Shown here: positions 6,151 through 8,625 of the stretch, piece by piece | How the letters are laid out: each line of letters begins with the position of its first letter | How positions within the stretch are numbered: the stretch's first letter is position 1 | Source: Actinomycetes bacterium | Lineage (GTDB): Bacteria > Actinomycetota > Acidimicrobiia > Acidimicrobiales > RAAP-2 | DNA: 8,625 nt | Assembly: GCA_021826655.1 (NCBI GenBank) | Contig: JAKAZC010000104.1 | Location: 1 to 8,625, forward strand | Reading direction: 5' to 3' | The notes under the pieces: model-generated | The model's input: the letters and a program-made list of their open reading frames with translations, nothing else | What the model was told of the DNA's origin: nothing | Databases searched by the model: none | Position numbers and translations under genes: made by a program

Positions 6151-6179
6151 CCGGTGCTCCGCGGTGCCCGGGGCACCGG
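6151..6179. terminator. Strong bidirectional inverted repeat between convergent genes
   Basis: CGGTGCCC (6162-6169) and GGGCACCG (6171-6178) are perfect inverted repeats around one base; as RNA this gives a 6-bp stem with a 5-nt loop. It fills most of the 37-nt gap between the ligase stop and the permease stop, beginning 1 nt after the permease stop on the - strand. An alternative 5' arm CCGGTGC (6151-6157) can pair with the same 3' arm GCACCGG (6173-6179). There is no U-tract, as often in actinobacteria. Confidence 0.65.
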
Positions 6180-6992
6180 TCACCCGCGGCGAGGGGCCCA
6201 CTGCCAACGCCGCAGCGTGAGGACCACACCGACCGCTCCCCAGACGGCGATCACCGCGAGGTCGTGCCAGGTCCAGGGCGACGTGCCCGGGATGTGGTTG
6301 AACGAGTCCTGCAGGCTGACGATCAGCCGGCGCACCGGGAGGTAGTCGGTGATGTTGGCCAGGGTCGAACCGGGGGCCAGCGGGTAGTAGAGCCCGGAGA
6401 AGGCCAGCACGATGAAGAAGACGATGTTCACCACCGGACCGGCCGCGTCGGCATTGGGGAGCAGGGTGCTCACCCCCATGCCGAGCGCGGTGAAGCCGAA
6501 CATGCCCACCACCAGCGCCAGCAGGAAGGGCACCCAACTGGCCGGTCCGTGGACACCGAAGGCCCGGCCGACCGCCAACATCAGCACGATCTGGATGACG
6601 CACACGATCATCGTGTTGACGAAGATGGCGGACATGAGGATCCAGGTGGGGGCGGGGCTGAGGCGCAGGCGCTTGAGGAGTCCCATCTCCCGCCGGTTCA
6701 CGATGACGATGGACAGGACGGAGAAGCACGACGACATGACCCCGTAGGCGACGAACCCGGGCACGTAGTACTGGATCAGCTTGATGCCACCCAGTGACCG
6801 AACGGTCGACGTGCCCGCCGAGGACTCGAAGATGAGCAGGAACACCGTCGAGAATCCGATGGTGAAGACCGCCCCGATCGGATTGAGCCAGAAGGAGAGC
6901 TGCTCGAACCGCACCTGCCACCCGATCAGTCGGAGGTCGCTGAGCCCCTGGGAGGACCCGGTCGTCGGCGTCGGCGTCGGTGGGATGCTCAC
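6180..6992 (-). CDS. ABC-2 type exporter permease (DrrB-like)
   Basis: This 270-residue integral membrane protein is the permease half of a DrrAB-like exporter. The cytoplasmic N-terminus contains PTPTPTT, encoded by GTCGGC repeats. Six hydrophobic helices are visible at about 35-56, 74-96, 119-141, 153-178, 184-204 and 242-261. The loop REMGLLKRLRLSPAPTW (101-117) is the conserved ABC-2 coupling segment that contacts the ATPase, and the FSGLYYPL stretch (198-205) is also typical of the family. The GTG start at 6992 overlaps the TGA of the ATPase gene as GTGA, with GGCGGAG just upstream. The two genes are therefore co-transcribed and probably translationally coupled. Related systems export drugs, lipids or polyketides; the cargo here is unknown. 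It ends directly at the bidirectional terminator. Confidence 0.88.
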   Translation of the reverse strand: MSIPPTPTPTTGSSQGLSDLRLIGWQVRFEQLSFWLNPIGAVFTIGFSTVFLLIFESSAGTSTVRSLGGIKLIQYYVPGFVAYGVMSSCFSVLSIVIVNRREMGLLKRLRLSPAPTWILMSAIFVNTMIVCVIQIVLMLAVGRAFGVHGPASWVPFLLALVVGMFGFTALGMGVSTLLPNADAAGPVVNIVFFIVLAFSGLYYPLAPGSTLANITDYLPVRRLIVSLQDSFNHIPGTSPWTWHDLAVIAVWGAVGVVLTLRRWQWAPRRG

Positions 6993-7900
6993 TGCTCCGC
7001 CCCGGTCAGTCGCAGGTAGATGTCCTCGAGGGAGACCCGGGTGACGGCGAGCCCCGCGAGCACGTGGTCGTCGTCGATGGCCCAACCGGTGAGCCGGTGC
7101 AGTACCCGGAGCTCGTCGTCGGTGGAGATCCGCACGATGCCGTTCTCGACGGCCGGTCCGGGCGCCGGCACGTCGGTGGGGGACACGCCTTCAGGCAGGG
7201 CGAACCGGATGGTCACCGTGCTCGAGTCACGCCCGCCGATGGAGGTCGGTGTGCCGCTGGCCACGATCTCGGCCCGGTAGAGGACGGCTACCTTGTCGGC
7301 CAGTGCCTCCACCTCGTCCATGTAGTGGGTGGTCAGCATGACGGTGGTCCCGGCGGCCGCGAGCTCGCGGATCAGCTCCCACGAGGTCCGTCGGCCGGAA
7401 GGGTCGAGCCCGGTGGTCGGCTCGTCGAGGAAGAGCAGGTCCGGGTTCCCGATGATGCCGAGTCCCACGTCGAGGCGGCGCTGCTGCCCACCCGAGAGCT
7501 TCTTGACCTTCTGGTCCGACTTGTCCTTCAGGCCGATGAGCTCGATGACCTCGTCGACCGGCCGCGGCGACGGGTAATAGCCCGCGTTGCGGGTGAGCAC
7601 CTGGCGCACGGAGTAGAACGGCTCCACGGCCAGTTCCTGGAGCACCACGCCGATCCGGTTGCGGAGCCAACGCCGTGTCGCCCGGTCGGAGGGATCGACC
7701 CCGAGGGTCCGGACCTCGCCGCCGGAGCGGTCGCGGAATCCCTCGAGGATCTCGATGGTCGTGGTCTTGCCGGCGCCGTTGGGCCCGAGCAGTGCGAAGA
7801 CCTCCCCCTTCTCGACGTCGAACGACACGTCGTCGACCGCGAGTACGTGGCCGTAGGACTTGGCCAGGTGGGCGACACTCACCGCGGGCACGGGAGTCAC
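6989..7900 (-). CDS. ABC transporter ATP-binding protein (DrrA-like, ABC-2 exporter)
   Basis: This 303-residue ATPase powers the adjacent permease. The nucleotide-binding domain (about 6-220) shows Walker A GPNGAGKTT (39-47), Q-loop Gln88, signature LSGGQQRRLDVG (135-146), Walker B LLFLDEP (155-161), D-loop GLDP (164-167) and H-loop His192. A C-terminal extension (about 225-300), ending RVSLEDIYLRLTG, is typical of DrrA/CcmA-type exporters. The start is uncertain. GTG 7900 follows GAAGGGGG and is preferred, but GTG 7891 and GTG 7882 are in frame and the domain begins only at about residue 6. The 7900 site lies inside a GC-rich hairpin. A TetR-like palindrome at 8028-8043 suggests regulation by a TetR protein encoded elsewhere. 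Confidence 0.9.
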   Translation of the reverse strand: MTPVPAVSVAHLAKSYGHVLAVDDVSFDVEKGEVFALLGPNGAGKTTTIEILEGFRDRSGGEVRTLGVDPSDRATRRWLRNRIGVVLQELAVEPFYSVRQVLTRNAGYYPSPRPVDEVIELIGLKDKSDQKVKKLSGGQQRRLDVGLGIIGNPDLLFLDEPTTGLDPSGRRTSWELIRELAAAGTTVMLTTHYMDEVEALADKVAVLYRAEIVASGTPTSIGGRDSSTVTIRFALPEGVSPTDVPAPGPAVENGIVRISTDDELRVLHRLTGWAIDDDHVLAGLAVTRVSLEDIYLRLTGAEQ

Positions 7901-7917
7901 CGCCCCCTTCGGGGCGG
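7900..7917 (-). promoter_or_regulatory. Hairpin covering the ABC ATPase ribosome-binding site
   Basis: On the - strand CCGCCCC (7917-7911) pairs perfectly with GGGGCGG (7906-7900) around a GAAG loop. The 3' arm contains most of the Shine-Dalgarno and the first base of GTG 7900. A seven-pair all-G/C stem here should limit ribosome access, unless the upstream frame MTRPPRRGR, which ends in GTGA over the start, is translated through it. A terminator for the upstream gene is an alternative reading. Confidence 0.5.
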
Positions 7918-8168
7918 GCGGGTCATCGACGCGCGCGGCCCGGTCGGGACACCTGGTCCGGGCGTGGTGGGCGGTATGCGGGGGCGGTCGGCCGGCGGCA
8001 CGGGTCGAGTCTCGCGCATGCGTCGGTGACCGACCGGTCTGTCGCAACGCCCCCGGGTCCGGTGGTGTGGGGGGCGGTGGACCCGCCGGTTTCCGCGCAC
8101 GGCCCGACCGGACCGCCGCACCGTGCGACACCGATGGCGTAGTCCGTGGACCGGTGCCGGGCCAGGCT
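7901..8168 (-). other. Intergenic region upstream of the ABC operon
   Basis: These 268 nt between the DUF480 stop and the ABC ATPase start contain no recognisable gene. They hold the TetR-like palindrome (8028-8043), a perfect octamer palindrome CGCATGCG (8015-8022) and the start-site hairpin (7900-7917). TTGCGA on the - strand (8047-8042) overlaps the palindrome and could be a -35 box, but no good -10 follows at the right distance. Confidence 0.5.
8028..8043. promoter_or_regulatory. TetR-type operator-like palindrome
   Basis: GACCGACCGGTCTGTC is a 16-bp palindrome with 7 of 8 pairs symmetric, centred on ACCGGT. Sites of the form GACnGACCGGTCnGTC are typical of TetR-family operators in high-GC actinobacteria. 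It lies 128 bp upstream of the ABC ATPase start and overlaps a possible -35 (TTGCGA). No TetR gene is in the window. Confidence 0.55.
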
Positions 8169-8625
8169 TCAGCCTCCGAGCCCCCGCCGGAGGGCATCGA
8201 GGTCGTCGCGGAGGACCGCCACCACGCCACGCAGCGAGTCCAGCTCCGCCCGCATCGCCTCGAGCTCGGGCCGCAGGTCGGCGCCCGACCAGGCTGCCGT
8301 GTCGACGGCGGAGCCGGACGGGGCGGAGCTGCTCCGTGGAGACGGGCTCCTCCCCCCGACGGCGTCGCCCCCCTCCGCCGACCCGGCATCGGGGCCCCAG
8401 GGGTCGGCCATGATCTGTTGCCAGCGGTCCTCCTTCTGGCCGGGCCGGCGACCCTGTGGACGGGCGAGCCCTTCCGAGTGCTCGGCGAGTACCGTCAGCT
8501 GCTGGTCGACGTCACGGACCGAAGGGAAGTCGGCCATCCGTTCGGTCCGTGACCTCAGCTCGCCGACCGTCTGGGGCCCGCGGAGGAGCAACGTGGCCAA
8601 CAGGGCGTAACGGGGGGCGTCGAGT
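8169..8625 (-). CDS. YceH/DUF480 family protein, C-terminal part (5' end outside window)
   Basis: The frame is open to the window edge and ends at TGA 8171-8169, giving the last 151 residues. The segment ALLATLLLRGPQTVGELR, then RMADFPSVRDVDQQLTVLAE and RRPGQKEDRWQQIM, matches the second winged-helix domain of the YceH (DUF480, UPF0502) family. The conserved signatures are LLLRGPQTxGELR and RxPGQKExRW. YceH proteins are about 200-220 residues with tandem winged helices and no established biochemical role. This copy has an unusually long low-complexity linker rich in Ser, Gly, Pro and Ala (about 30-40 residues), then a C-terminal helix (RPELEAMRAELDSLRGVVAV onward) with coiled-coil character. 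The ABC operon starts 268 nt downstream on the same strand. Family assignment is firm; function is unknown. Confidence 0.85.
   Translation of the reverse strand, partial: LDAPRYALLATLLLRGPQTVGELRSRTERMADFPSVRDVDQQLTVLAEHSEGLARPQGRRPGQKEDRWQQIMADPWGPDAGSAEGGDAVGGRSPSPRSSSAPSGSAVDTAAWSGADLRPELEAMRAELDSLRGVVAVLRDDLDALRRGLGG

Noticed and set aside
2975..6229. Open frame of 1084 codons on the - strand, antisense to the MFS and acyl-CoA ligase genes
   Set aside because: Its translation is rich in His, Arg, Gly, Asp and Gln with no domain motif, and it lies opposite two clearly real genes. In very GC-rich DNA the antisense frame whose codons align with GC-biased third positions stays open by default.
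5760..6797. 345-codon + strand frame running from the ligase end across the convergent permease
   Set aside because: It crosses two well-supported genes and the terminator, has Arg/Ser/Glu/Asp/His-rich low-complexity composition, and shows no recognisable domain.
7901..8389. Long N-terminal extension of the ABC ATPase frame on the - strand
   Set aside because: It overlaps the DUF480 gene and the TetR-like site and is compositionally non-coding; the ABC domain begins just after GTG 7900.
1..8625. Biosynthetic gene cluster or defence island
   Set aside because: There are no core biosynthetic enzymes, nucleases, methylases or toxin-antitoxin genes; the two exporters are of separate types and belong to unrelated transcription units.

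Overview
This is a very GC-rich chromosomal window (about 70% G+C by eye). Its high-GC codon choice, GTG/TTG starts and 4-nt gene overlaps are typical of Actinobacteria. Gene content (acyl-CoA ligase, DHA2 MFS pump, DrrAB-like ABC exporter, pirin, DUF480 protein) fits a soil or marine actinobacterium; Acidimicrobiia-like is a guess that the sequence alone cannot settle. There is no sign of a mobile element, phage, CRISPR array, rRNA or tRNA.

Layout. (1) 1-249, +: C-terminal end of a pirin-family protein, followed by two tandem hairpins. (2) 408-863 and 895-2142, +: a small DAD-type cupin and a short-form threonine ammonia-lyase (IlvA with one ACT-like domain), 31 nt apart and probably co-transcribed. 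(3) 2238-2648, -, and 2822-4312, +: a divergent MarR repressor / 14-TM DHA2 drug-efflux pair. A 29-bp imperfect palindrome between them supplies the -35 and -10 boxes of the pump promoter and probably an opposing regulator promoter. The pump leader carries three 13-bp tandem repeats ending on the Shine-Dalgarno, and the pump most likely starts at TTG. (4) 4556-6142, +: a class I adenylate-forming acyl-CoA ligase preceded by a 243-nt leader rich in repeats and hairpins. (5) 6151-6179: a strong bidirectional terminator-like inverted repeat between convergent units. (6) 7900-6180, -: a two-gene ABC-2 exporter operon (ATPase then permease, GTGA overlap). A hairpin covers the ATPase ribosome-binding site, and a TetR-type palindrome lies about 130 bp upstream. 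(7) 8625-8169, -: C-terminal part of a YceH/DUF480 winged-helix protein running off the window.

The window has two separate export modules (MarR-controlled MFS pump; ABC-2 exporter with a probable TetR operator) set among metabolic genes. I see no convincing new multi-gene system. The most interesting material is regulatory: the operator-as-promoter between marR and the pump, the tandem-repeat leader, the occluded ABC start, the orphan TetR-like site, and short upstream frames whose stops overlap the next start. No gene-free stretch exceeds 300 bases; the two longest (7901-8168 and 4313-4555) are described as features.
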